Positions 25,778 through 34,108 of a stretch of DNA of 64,000 nucleotides are shown in pieces. Source of the DNA: Spongiibacter nanhainus (lineage in GTDB: Bacteria; Pseudomonadota; Gammaproteobacteria; Pseudomonadales; Spongiibacteraceae). The notes below the pieces were generated by a model, which saw nothing but the letters and a program-made list of their open reading frames with translations, was not told the origin of the DNA and did not search any database. The stretch is from contig NZ_CP066167.1 in the NCBI RefSeq assembly GCF_016132545.1, positions 124,001 to 188,000 of the forward strand, in the 5' to 3' direction. A program made the translations under genes and the position numbers. The first letter of the stretch is position 1, and each line of letters starts with the position of its first letter.

Positions 25778-26773
25778 ATGCCTGAGGCGACACGTCAGGT
25801 AGAGGCGGCCGAGCAGATTACCGCCCAGTCAGTACTGTCCGACTATGAGATAGCGGGAAAAACCGTCATCGTAACCGGGGCCACGTCCGGCGTCGGCCGG
25901 GCCATTGCCGAAGCCCTGGCGGGTGCCGGCGCCGATGTGACCTTGGCAGTCAGGGATGTCCTTGCCGGACAGCGGGTGATGGCCGAGTTGGTGGCGGTAT
26001 ATCCCCGCAGCCGTATTCGGGTCGAATCTATCGATCTGCTGGATTTGCATTCAGTGAGGGCATTCGCTGAACGTTGGGGGCAGCAAGCCCTGGATCTGTT
26101 GTTTAATAACGCTGGGCTTATGGCGCCGCCATTGAGCTATACCGACCTGGGCTTTGAGAGTCAGTTGTCGGTAAACTGCCTGGCGCCAATGCTGCTCTCT
26201 CGCCTGCTGTTGCCCAATATGCGGCTGGCACCGTCTCCCCGTATTGTGACCGTCTCGTCCGGGGCTCACCACTTGGCGCGACTGCGCCTGGATGACCTTC
26301 ACTATCGCCGTCGAGACTACGACAAGTTTGAAGCCTATGGGCACTCTAAGTTGTGCGCGAATTTGATGGCGGTCGCCTTTAGTCAACAGTATGCGCCGAT
26401 CACTATGAACTTGGTCACTCCCGGCGCGGTGGCCAGCAACCTGGCTCGTCACACCACGCTAGAAGATGCCATTAAGCTGGGGTGGGTCAGAGAGGATGGC
26501 TCCCTGGCGGTGGGAGAAATGCGCAGCCCGGAAGTGGGGGCTGCCTCTCCGGTATGGGCCGCCGTGACACCAGAGCTGGAGGGCCGCGGCGGCGTCTATA
26601 TCGAAGACTTGGCAGTGGCGCCCGTCTTCGACTCGCCGCGGGAAGACTGCTGGGGTGTCACCGCCGAATCCCTGGACCCAGACTTGGCGGGAGCACTGTG
26701 GAATCGGCTGTTGGCCCACATAGCGCCCTTTGAAGAGTCGGCCGACAACGCGCCCAGTGAGGTGAAATTGTGA
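25778..26773 (+). CDS. Short-chain dehydrogenase (retinol-dehydrogenase-like)
   Basis: 331-residue SDR. The cofactor motif IVTGATSGVGRAIAEAL is at about residue 31, LFNNAGLM near 108, the serine strand VTVSSGAHH near 160 and the catalytic YGHSKLCANL (Tyr-x-x-x-Lys) near 187. The extended length and the PLSYTDLGFESQLSVNCLAPMLLS region recall WWOX/retinol-dehydrogenase-type SDRs that act on hydrophobic alcohols or ketones. AGGTGGAGCG precedes the ATG. The stop overlaps the start of the mutase gene, so it heads the operon and probably supplies or removes a keto/hydroxy group near the mutase step. Confidence 0.88.
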   Translation: MPEATRQVEAAEQITAQSVLSDYEIAGKTVIVTGATSGVGRAIAEALAGAGADVTLAVRDVLAGQRVMAELVAVYPRSRIRVESIDLLDLHSVRAFAERWGQQALDLLFNNAGLMAPPLSYTDLGFESQLSVNCLAPMLLSRLLLPNMRLAPSPRIVTVSSGAHHLARLRLDDLHYRRRDYDKFEAYGHSKLCANLMAVAFSQQYAPITMNLVTPGAVASNLARHTTLEDAIKLGWVREDGSLAVGEMRSPEVGAASPVWAAVTPELEGRGGVYIEDLAVAPVFDSPREDCWGVTAESLDPDLAGALWNRLLAHIAPFEESADNAPSEVKL

Positions 26774-28458
26774 GCCGATTGTTTAACGACCACCTCGAGC
26801 GTTGGGAGCAAGAAACCCGGGCGCCTTTTGTGGCGGCCAATCCCGAGCGGCGGGATCACTTTACCACCCAGGCACTGCGTTGGCCGATCAATCCGCTTTA
26901 CACCCCCGCGGATTTGGAGGAAGTCGGTTTTGACTACCTCAAGGATCTGGGCTTCCCCGGCGAGTATCCCTATACCCGCGGCACCAAAGCCAATGGCCAT
27001 CGCTCCAATTTTTGGACCATGACCCAGGTCACCGGTTTTGGTAAGGGCGAGGATTGGGCCAAGCGCGCCAGGTACATGTTGGATCAGGGGCTGACAGGCC
27101 TAATTCTGGAGTACGACCTGGCCACCACCAATGGCTACGACAGCGACGACCCGATTGTAGAGGGTGAGGTGGGTCGCGCCGGCATGGCCCTGGACAGTCT
27201 GGAAGATTTGGAGAAAGCCTTCGACTTTCCCTTCGATAAGCTCGACTACCTGATGAGCGTCTGCAACGCCCCTCAGCCAGTCAACCTGGCAATGATCATC
27301 GCGGCGCTGGAAAAGAAAGGTGTAGACCCCAGTGACTTTGTGTTGCATATCGTCAACGGGATTTTGATTGAGTACACCTGTGTGGGTCGTTATATCTACC
27401 CGCCGGAGCATGGCCTTCGCCTTGCCACCGACTGTATTGAATACATTATTCGCCATCACCCCAACTGGGCGCCAATTTCTATCATTTCTGCTCAGCTGCA
27501 ACCCGCCAAAGCCAATCCCGTGCAGGAAATCGCCTTTAGCTTTGCCATCGCCTGCGCGTATATCGATGCCACCTTGGAGCGGGGCTTTGATATCGACACT
27601 GTGGCGCCCTATTTCCACTTTGTGATTAATGTGGATATGGACTTCTTTGAGGGCATTTGTAAGTTGCGGGCCTACCGCAAGTGCTGGGCAAGACTGATGA
27701 AGGAGCGTTACGGTGCCACCCGGGCCGAGGCGCTGCAGATACGCATGATGACCTCACCCACCACCATTGCGTTGACCTTGCAGCAACCACTAAACAATAT
27801 CGGTAGGTTGGCGATTATGGCCACGGCCTGTGCGCTGGGTGGCGCCGGCGACAATATGACCACTCCCCTTCACGATGAGGCCCACGCTTTGCCCGCCGAG
27901 GAAGCGATACGGGTCGGCGCCGCTCTGCAGCATATCGTCGCCCACGAGACCGGCGTAGCGGAAACCGTCGATCCCCTTGCCGGCTCCTACTATGTAGAGA
28001 CACTGACTCGGCAAATCGAAGACGCTGCCTTTGAGGAAATGGAAAAAATCTTCGATATGGGTGGCGCCCTAAGCGCTATTGAGCAGGGCTATTTTCAAGG
28101 TGCCTTGGGGCGGGAGCAATACCAGCGCAACAAGGAGCTTGAGGAGGGCCGCCGCAAATGGGTGGGCGTGAATCACCTCACACTGGAAGAGGCGCGCCGG
28201 GAGATCGACATCTTTCGCCAGGATGAGTCCATGGAGGAAGAGCAGGTTGCCAAGGTACGGGCTTTGCGGGAGCGACGTGATCAAGCTGCGGTGGATCGTG
28301 CACTAAGCGCCGTGCGTCAGGCCGCACAGCGGGGCGACAACATGGTGCCGCCCTGTCTGGAGGCGGTAAAAGCCTATGCCACCCATGGTGAAATCTGCCA
28401 CGCAATGCGGGATATCTTTGGGGAGTACTATGCCGATAGCCAACTGGGAGGATTGTAA
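26770..28458 (+). CDS. Adenosylcobalamin-dependent acyl-CoA mutase, large subunit (divergent)
   Basis: 562 residues of the methylmalonyl-CoA mutase large-subunit family (TIM barrel), without a fused B12 domain; the next gene supplies that. Length equals that I recall for 2-hydroxyisobutyryl-CoA mutase large subunits. Family landmarks: YPYTRG (67-71), GYDSDDP (122-128), GRYIYPPEHGLR (206-217), DPLAGSYYVE and a C-terminal GVNHL. By hand alignment to P. freudenreichii MCM, three usual active-site residues are changed: Tyr89 is His77, Arg207 is Val205 and His244 is Gln242. Glu114 sits where, as I recall, the hydroxyacyl mutase has Asp117. The substrate is therefore probably not methylmalonyl-CoA. 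It starts at GTG 26770, overlapping the SDR stop. Confidence 0.88.
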   Translation: MSRLFNDHLERWEQETRAPFVAANPERRDHFTTQALRWPINPLYTPADLEEVGFDYLKDLGFPGEYPYTRGTKANGHRSNFWTMTQVTGFGKGEDWAKRARYMLDQGLTGLILEYDLATTNGYDSDDPIVEGEVGRAGMALDSLEDLEKAFDFPFDKLDYLMSVCNAPQPVNLAMIIAALEKKGVDPSDFVLHIVNGILIEYTCVGRYIYPPEHGLRLATDCIEYIIRHHPNWAPISIISAQLQPAKANPVQEIAFSFAIACAYIDATLERGFDIDTVAPYFHFVINVDMDFFEGICKLRAYRKCWARLMKERYGATRAEALQIRMMTSPTTIALTLQQPLNNIGRLAIMATACALGGAGDNMTTPLHDEAHALPAEEAIRVGAALQHIVAHETGVAETVDPLAGSYYVETLTRQIEDAAFEEMEKIFDMGGALSAIEQGYFQGALGREQYQRNKELEEGRRKWVGVNHLTLEEARREIDIFRQDESMEEEQVAKVRALRERRDQAAVDRALSAVRQAAQRGDNMVPPCLEAVKAYATHGEICHAMRDIFGEYYADSQLGGL

Positions 28459-28459
28459 G

Positions 28460-28906
28460 GTGACTGCACCTTTGTTTTCCCGTCAGAAGCGTCCTCTGCG
28501 TGTGTTGTTGGCCAAGCTGGGGATGGATACCCATACCGTGGGGGTCACTGTCATTGCGCATGCCTTGCGAGAGGCCGGTATGGAGGTGATCTTCACTGGC
28601 CTTAAACAAACACCAGAAAGCGTTGTGGCCGCCGCGATTCAGGAAGATGTGGATGTGGTGGGGATATCCACCCTGTCCGCTGGCCATACCCGCAGCCTGC
28701 CGAAATTAGCGCGCTTGTTAAAAGAGGCTGGAGCTGGCGACAAGCTATTACTTGCCGGCGGAGTCATACCCCAGGAAGACCAGCCCGCCCTGGAGGCCGC
28801 CGGAGTGGATCAAATCTTTACCATGGGTGCAGATACCCGGGACATCGTGGCTTATCTCGAGAATTGGTGGGCTGAAGCCAATGAGGCGGGCAGGGCGGAT
28901 GAGTAG
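28460..28906 (+). CDS. B12-binding small subunit of acyl-CoA mutase
   Basis: 148 residues of the cobalamin-binding Rossmann-like fold. The base-off/His-on motif D-x-H-x-x-G is present as DTHTVG at residues 23-28, followed by the VVGISTLSAGHT loop and LLAGGVIP, which bind the nucleotide tail. It pairs with the large subunit one gene upstream, as in isobutyryl- and 2-hydroxyisobutyryl-CoA mutases. The GTG start at 28460 has GGAGG seven bases upstream and lies one base past the mutase stop. The longer frame from 28376 overlaps the mutase gene and is not used. Confidence 0.93.
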   Translation: MTAPLFSRQKRPLRVLLAKLGMDTHTVGVTVIAHALREAGMEVIFTGLKQTPESVVAAAIQEDVDVVGISTLSAGHTRSLPKLARLLKEAGAGDKLLLAGGVIPQEDQPALEAAGVDQIFTMGADTRDIVAYLENWWAEANEAGRADE

Positions 28907-29903
28907 TGCGGCTAAGGAATCAGCGGATTTTGTCGAGCGGCTTATGGCTGGTGATCTGGCTGCCGGGGCGCGGGTTATCCGCTGGCTGGATGATGGCGAC
29001 CCCCGGGGGCCGTCGGCGCTGTCTCAGCTATCGCCCCACACTGGTCGGGCCCACGTGGTGGGTATTACGGGACCTCCGGGTGCCGGTAAATCCACGCTAA
29101 CGAATAGCCTTATTAGTGAATTGCGCTGCCGGGGCTACCGGGTTGGGGTCTTGGCAATTGATCCTTCCAGCCCCTTTACCGGTGGTGCCATTCTAGGGGA
29201 TCGGGTGCGGATGTCCCAGCATACCCTTGATCCGGATGTGTTTATTCGCTCTATCGGCACCCGGGGTCAAGCCGGTGGGTTGTCCCGCTCTACCCATGAT
29301 GCCTGCCAGGTGCTGGATGCCATGGGCTATCAGGTGATTCTGGTTGAGACGGTGGGCGTCGGTCAGGACGAAATTGATGTGGTGGCCCTGGCTCACACCA
29401 CGCTGATAGTTGGTGTTCCGGGCTTGGGAGATGAAGTACAGGCGGTCAAAGCCGGGCTGATGGAAGCCGGGGATATCTTTGTGATCAATAAAGCTGACCG
29501 GGATGGCTTTGATGCGGTATGGCGCCAGTTTGAATTGATGTTGCACCTGCGGGAGGAAGCGCGCCTTCGCTCGGGTGACGCAGACGATACATCGCTCTCC
29601 CCTTGGGTGCCGCCACTGTTGTCGGCGGTGGCCAGCCTCAATCAGGGCGCGGCGGGTATCGTCGACGCGCTGCAATCCCACCGACGGTTTTTGCAAGACA
29701 GTGGTGACTTTGCCCGCCGCACCCGGCAGCGTTTGCGAGCACAGTTCTATACCCTGCTTCAGGAAGCCGTGTTGAACGAGGTGGACTCGCTTTTTGGTAA
29801 AGAGGATATGCAGCGGTTGGAAAAAGGCGCGTGGGACCCTTACACCGCCGCCCAGCAAGCACTGCAGAACTGGCGAAAACACACTGGAGCGGCGTCATTG
29901 TGA
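28899..29903 (+). CDS. MeaB/ArgK-type G-protein chaperone of the mutase
   Basis: 334-residue P-loop GTPase that loads and protects adenosylcobalamin in acyl-CoA mutases. Walker A is GITGPPGAGKST near residue 55; AIDPSSPFTGGAILGDRVRM, VETVGVGQDEIDV (Walker B region) and VINKADRD (N-K-x-D) follow. All match the MeaB family. ATG 28899 overlaps the preceding stop by eight bases, showing tight coupling. A dedicated chaperone next to both subunits indicates a self-contained mutase system distinct from the organism's central methylmalonyl-CoA mutase, if it has one. Confidence 0.95.
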   Translation: MSSAAKESADFVERLMAGDLAAGARVIRWLDDGDPRGPSALSQLSPHTGRAHVVGITGPPGAGKSTLTNSLISELRCRGYRVGVLAIDPSSPFTGGAILGDRVRMSQHTLDPDVFIRSIGTRGQAGGLSRSTHDACQVLDAMGYQVILVETVGVGQDEIDVVALAHTTLIVGVPGLGDEVQAVKAGLMEAGDIFVINKADRDGFDAVWRQFELMLHLREEARLRSGDADDTSLSPWVPPLLSAVASLNQGAAGIVDALQSHRRFLQDSGDFARRTRQRLRAQFYTLLQEAVLNEVDSLFGKEDMQRLEKGAWDPYTAAQQALQNWRKHTGAASL

Positions 29904-30508
29904 TGAAGTCTATTTGTACACTGACCCGTCGAGCGGACTTCAGTCGGCGACAATTCCAAGATTACTACGAAAACCAGCACAGTCTCCTGGCGATACAGCA
30001 CTTCCCCTTTGTGGGCTATGTGCGTAATCACGTGGTGGGCGGCGGGGACATTGGCTTTGACACCATCTCCGAGTTTTGGGCTGTGGATGTAGACAAACTG
30101 GCCAGCCTGATGAAGGGCCCAGTGGGCAAGTTACTGCAGGAGGATGAGCGCCGCTTTATGGATCAGTCCTTGATTGCACCGGGCTATGCCCGGGAAACGG
30201 TAATTAGCGACGGCCAGGGACCCAGTCGGCGCTTTGCGCTGTTGTTGAACTGGGAGGGCGAGGATTTTGACGTCGTGAATTGGGCCAGGGCCAATGTGGC
30301 AAATCAGCCGGCGGTATCGGTCGACCAAGTCGATGCCTGGCAGCAGCCCGCTTTTCCTGCCAAGGCTGTGGTCTGGACCCCGGTTTCTGATCTGCTGTGC
30401 AATGTTCCAGACAGTGTACAGGCCGATCTTATCGAGGTAGAGCGGGTAGAGACACCGCCGGCCCAGTTGCTGGGTAATACTGATGACAGCGAGCGGCTGC
30501 CGATATGA
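29903..30508 (+). CDS. EthD-domain protein
   Basis: 201 residues with an N-terminal EthD-type ferredoxin-like alpha+beta barrel: CTLTRRADFSRRQFQDYYENQHSLLA carries the conserved R-x-x-(F/L) and HSLLA features, and VGYVRNHVVGG the next strand. EthD proteins are found in ether, polyketide and steroid-type catabolic loci. Their biochemical role is mostly unknown, but some are cyclases, dehydratases or lyases. The C-terminal half may hold a second, degenerate copy (RRFALLLNWEGEDFDVVNWARA). It overlaps MeaB by one base (TGATG) and the next SDR by four (ATGA), so it belongs to the mutase operon. Confidence 0.75.
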   Translation: MKSICTLTRRADFSRRQFQDYYENQHSLLAIQHFPFVGYVRNHVVGGGDIGFDTISEFWAVDVDKLASLMKGPVGKLLQEDERRFMDQSLIAPGYARETVISDGQGPSRRFALLLNWEGEDFDVVNWARANVANQPAVSVDQVDAWQQPAFPAKAVVWTPVSDLLCNVPDSVQADLIEVERVETPPAQLLGNTDDSERLPI

Positions 30509-31296
30509 TGGAATTGTCGGGGCGAATGGCTGTAATCACCGGTGCGGCCAGTGGTATTGGCCGGGCGCTCACCGAGCAGGCCCTGGTCGAGGGAATGACA
30601 CTGGCTTTGATCGACCAGAATCGAGAGCAACTGGATTTGCTGGTTAGTTCTATGCCGGCCCACGCTGAAGTGATCAGTGCCTGTCTGGATGTGCGGGACA
30701 GGCAGGCACTTGAAGCCTTCGCCATGCAGTGTAAATCGGCATCCATTGCGCTGTTGTTTGCCAATGCCGGAGTAATGCGTGCAGGGCCATCATGGGAGTT
30801 GGGCCAGGAAGACTGGTCCCAGGTCTTTGACGTTAATGTGGTGGGGGCGATGAACACGGTCAGCGCGTTTATGCCCCACTTGTTGGATCAGCAAGCGGCA
30901 TCACGAGTCGTGTTTACCGGCTCGATATCAGCGTTTACCGCCAGCCCCAATATCGCCTGCTATTCCGCAAGTAAACATGCATTGTGGGGCATTGCCGAGG
31001 CCATGGAACTGGAGCTAAAAGAGCGAGCTGCGCCGGTGGCGGTGTCCTTTATTGCGCCATCCGGTGTAAAGACGCCTCTGGCGTCAGAGCCACTGGAAGG
31101 TCCTGCAGGCGCCAGTCAACAATCCATTCACGACTTGCTGGATCGCTTTGGCGTGCCCGCTGAATCGGTGGCACAGGCGACCTTTGAAGGCATTGCCCAG
31201 GAAAAATTTTGGATATTGCCCCACCCGGAGTTCAAGCCTGGGTTACAGGCTCGGGTGGCGCGAGTGGTGGAGGAGTTGCCGCCATCGACGAGCTAG
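30505..31296 (+). CDS. Short-chain dehydrogenase/reductase
   Basis: Classical SDR of 263 residues: cofactor loop VITGAASGIGRALTEQAL, FANAGVM, serine strand VFTGSISAFTASPN and catalytic YSASKHAL (Tyr-x-x-x-Lys). Last gene of the overlapping mutase operon. With the first SDR of the operon it gives two alcohol/ketone oxidoreductases flanking the mutase genes, as expected for preparing or finishing a carbon-skeleton rearrangement. Either of two adjacent ATG codons at 30505/30508 may be used. Confidence 0.9.
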   Translation: MMELSGRMAVITGAASGIGRALTEQALVEGMTLALIDQNREQLDLLVSSMPAHAEVISACLDVRDRQALEAFAMQCKSASIALLFANAGVMRAGPSWELGQEDWSQVFDVNVVGAMNTVSAFMPHLLDQQAASRVVFTGSISAFTASPNIACYSASKHALWGIAEAMELELKERAAPVAVSFIAPSGVKTPLASEPLEGPAGASQQSIHDLLDRFGVPAESVAQATFEGIAQEKFWILPHPEFKPGLQARVARVVEELPPSTS

Positions 31297-31456
31297 GCCA
31301 TCCAAATAGGGTAGGCCAGGCGCGACGAAGGTCTGCTATCAAGTGGTCGGTGACCGCGCGACGACCCAGCATTGGGAGAGCGTCACTAGTAATAATAATA
31401 AAAAGTCTGCACCTATCGAAAATAAAAAAAGGTGCCGCTATCTGGAGGGTGAAGAA

Positions 31457-34063
31457 GTGAAATCCGTCTTTCCATCGGTCTGTCTATCCGTCGTAATGTG
31501 CGCCAGCCAGCCCCTGTATGGGCAAGCTGAAACAGAAGCGTCGGCAAGTAAAAAAAGCCGTTACGGCACCTTGGAGGAGGTGCTGGTTACGGCCCGAAAG
31601 CGGACTGAGAATATTCAGGAGACTCCTGTCGCGATCACCGCTCTGGGGGGCGAAGCACTTCGGGCCCAGGGCATCGTCTCCGCTCAGGAACTCAGTAAAT
31701 CGGTGCCCAGCCTGCAGATCAACGACAGTACCGCGCCGCAGATATTTATTCGGGGTATCGGCCAGCGCTCTGGCTTGGCCCGTTTTGATCCCTCGGTTAG
31801 CGTCTATCTAGACGGCATTTTTATTCCCCGGCCCGATGGGCAACTGCTGGACACCATCGATATTGCCAATGTTCAGGTATTGCGGGGACCCCAGGGCACC
31901 CTGTTTGGCAAGAACAACACCGGTGGGGCGCTGGTATTCAAGCTGGTTAAGCCCGGTACAGAAGATGCCGATTATGTCGAAGGCGCGGTGGGCGAATACG
32001 CTGATCAGCGCTTTCGCGCTGGATTCAACGTGCCCATCAGCGACGACCTGGACGGTCGCATAGCGCTTGCCGCCCACCGTCGCGACGGCTACTTGCGGGA
32101 TCAATCCGGTGGCGAAAACCAGTCTATTGACCGGGTGTCGGCGATCTTTCAAACCGACTGGCGGATTAACGATCGTATCAATATGGAGTCGCTGGCCTAT
32201 CTGGCGCGGATCCGGGAGCACTATCCTTCATACCACTGCAAGCTGATCAATGAGGAAGCGCTGTTTGTCAATGGACTGGGAATCTTGTGGGCCGGTGACA
32301 CTGACCCCTCCAACCCTCGCGCATATCAGGACAATTGTAATGCCAACCGCCGGGGCAACCTGCGGGACTTGGTTACCAATCAGGGCGACAGCCAGCAGCA
32401 GAACAAAGACCAGGATGTGATGATGCTGGCCTCTACTCTAAACTGGGAGATCAACGAGGACACTAGTTTAAAGGCCATTTTGGGCTACCGCGATGCCACC
32501 AAAATGGGGCCGCAAACCCAATCTGACGATGGCGGACCCCGCCCCTATTTCCGCGCCCTCGTCTTGGGTGACAACGAACAGGAATCACTGACTGGCGAAC
32601 TGCAATTAAATGGCAGCCTGTTTAACGGCGATGTGGAGTACACGGCAGGTATCTTTCTCCAGCGGGAATTCAAAAGCGAACGATTTGTTACCGCCAATCA
32701 GCTGATCGGTGCTGAGGCCCTGCCTTTTATCGCTCTCGCCGCAGGTCAGTCCGGCGCTGATATCAGTGCTCTCGATCCGGTGTTGGATCTCCTGTCTGTA
32801 CCAGGTGGAACCCTGCCGGTAGTTGCCGGCGCACTGCCCATATCCACTGTCCAGGATTTTGAAATAGACGGCGAGACCTACGCCATATTCTCCCAGGCTA
32901 CCTGGCACCTCACCGATAACCTGGAGTTCACCTTTGGTGGCCGCTACACCGAAGAGAAGCGGGAATCCGATCTGTTTACCCGAACCGCCGATAGCGAAGC
33001 GATCTCTACCTTGATCAGCTCCACTAACCCACGCTTTCTGCCGGTGTTGCCGTCGATGGCGGCCTTCGGCTACCTGGGCAGTTGGTCTGAAGACCCCATA
33101 CAAATCGCCAACGACATTCTGGCCGAGGCCTTCCCCGGCGATATCGGTGCGCCCTTAAATCCCGCCACTAAGGATGAGCTGGAAAGCACTTTCAGGGAGT
33201 TTACACCCATGGCCTCGCTGGCCTGGATTGTCCCGGAGCGCTGGCTATTCGACGCCTTTGTGGATACCGCAATGGTGTATGGCACCTGGAGTAACGGATT
33301 TAAATCCGGATTTCAGGAACCCTTTGGTCAGGACGGTTTGATCGAGGTGGCGCCGGAGACCCTGGAGAATTTCGAGCTGGGCTTTAAGATCGACGCGCTC
33401 AATAAGTCGCTGCGACTCAATGTCGCGCTGTACTCCATGACCTTTGAGAACATGCAGTTAATTACTGTCAGTGTCGATTCAGCCAATACACTGGTGGTGA
33501 GCTCACAAAACGCCGGGGAGGCCACCATCGACGGTGGCGAGTTGGAGCTGCAATGGCTGCCCAGCGAAAACCTGATGCTCAGTTTGAACTACAGTAACAA
33601 TAACTATGAGTTCGTTGAATTTGACGACTTCGATTTGAAAGCGCTGGCCTTGACGGGTCAGCAAGTGCCCATTGACCGCAGCGACGAAGAGTTTGCCGTC
33701 TCCCCTGAGGAGACCGCGTCGCTGGGTATTCAATACACCTTTTACAGTGACGACATTGGCGTTATCACGCCACGTCTGGATATCAGCTATAAGTCTGAGG
33801 TGTATATGGGGTTGGATGACGATGCCTGGGAGGTGGCCAAACGAGACCCGGATCTTGTCTATGCCGATGCCTATACACTTATCGATGCCCGAGTCAGCTG
33901 GTTTCAACCAAACAACAATCTGACGCTGAGCGCCTACGTTAAAAACCTAACTGATAAACGCTATGACGTGGGCGCGGTGGCAACAGGAAGCTCTATCGGC
34001 ACCAATGTGCAGGTATTGGGCGAACCACGGATGATTGGCATAGAAGCGCGTAAAACATTCTAA
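31457..34063 (+). CDS. TonB-dependent outer-membrane receptor
   Basis: 868 residues. A signal peptide (MKSVFPSVCLSVVMCASQPLYGQA) is followed by the plug domain beginning LEEVLVTARKRTENIQETP, with VLRGPQGTLFGKNNTGGAL at its end. A 22-strand barrel then ends in an aromatic residue (EARKTF). The start is GTG 31457 with GGAGGGTGAAGA upstream; the 38-codon longer reading lacks a signal peptide. This is the sphingomonad/gammaproteobacterial receptor type often found in loci for hydrophobic substrates. It lies 160 bases after the mutase operon and just before a P450, so it may import the substrate of that pathway. The spacer holds a GCACCT/AGGTGC inverted repeat. Confidence 0.93.
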   Translation: MKSVFPSVCLSVVMCASQPLYGQAETEASASKKSRYGTLEEVLVTARKRTENIQETPVAITALGGEALRAQGIVSAQELSKSVPSLQINDSTAPQIFIRGIGQRSGLARFDPSVSVYLDGIFIPRPDGQLLDTIDIANVQVLRGPQGTLFGKNNTGGALVFKLVKPGTEDADYVEGAVGEYADQRFRAGFNVPISDDLDGRIALAAHRRDGYLRDQSGGENQSIDRVSAIFQTDWRINDRINMESLAYLARIREHYPSYHCKLINEEALFVNGLGILWAGDTDPSNPRAYQDNCNANRRGNLRDLVTNQGDSQQQNKDQDVMMLASTLNWEINEDTSLKAILGYRDATKMGPQTQSDDGGPRPYFRALVLGDNEQESLTGELQLNGSLFNGDVEYTAGIFLQREFKSERFVTANQLIGAEALPFIALAAGQSGADISALDPVLDLLSVPGGTLPVVAGALPISTVQDFEIDGETYAIFSQATWHLTDNLEFTFGGRYTEEKRESDLFTRTADSEAISTLISSTNPRFLPVLPSMAAFGYLGSWSEDPIQIANDILAEAFPGDIGAPLNPATKDELESTFREFTPMASLAWIVPERWLFDAFVDTAMVYGTWSNGFKSGFQEPFGQDGLIEVAPETLENFELGFKIDALNKSLRLNVALYSMTFENMQLITVSVDSANTLVVSSQNAGEATIDGGELELQWLPSENLMLSLNYSNNNYEFVEFDDFDLKALALTGQQVPIDRSDEEFAVSPEETASLGIQYTFYSDDIGVITPRLDISYKSEVYMGLDDDAWEVAKRDPDLVYADAYTLIDARVSWFQPNNNLTLSAYVKNLTDKRYDVGAVATGSSIGTNVQVLGEPRMIGIEARKTF

Positions 34064-34108
34064 TTTTCTCTTACTTGACCACCGGTGAACAGCACCGAGG
34101 GAGACACC

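Noticed and set aside
26770-28458. Naming the mutase large subunit hcmA or a methylmalonyl-CoA mutase
   Set aside because: Several active-site positions differ from both families in my hand alignment, so only the superfamily can be supported.
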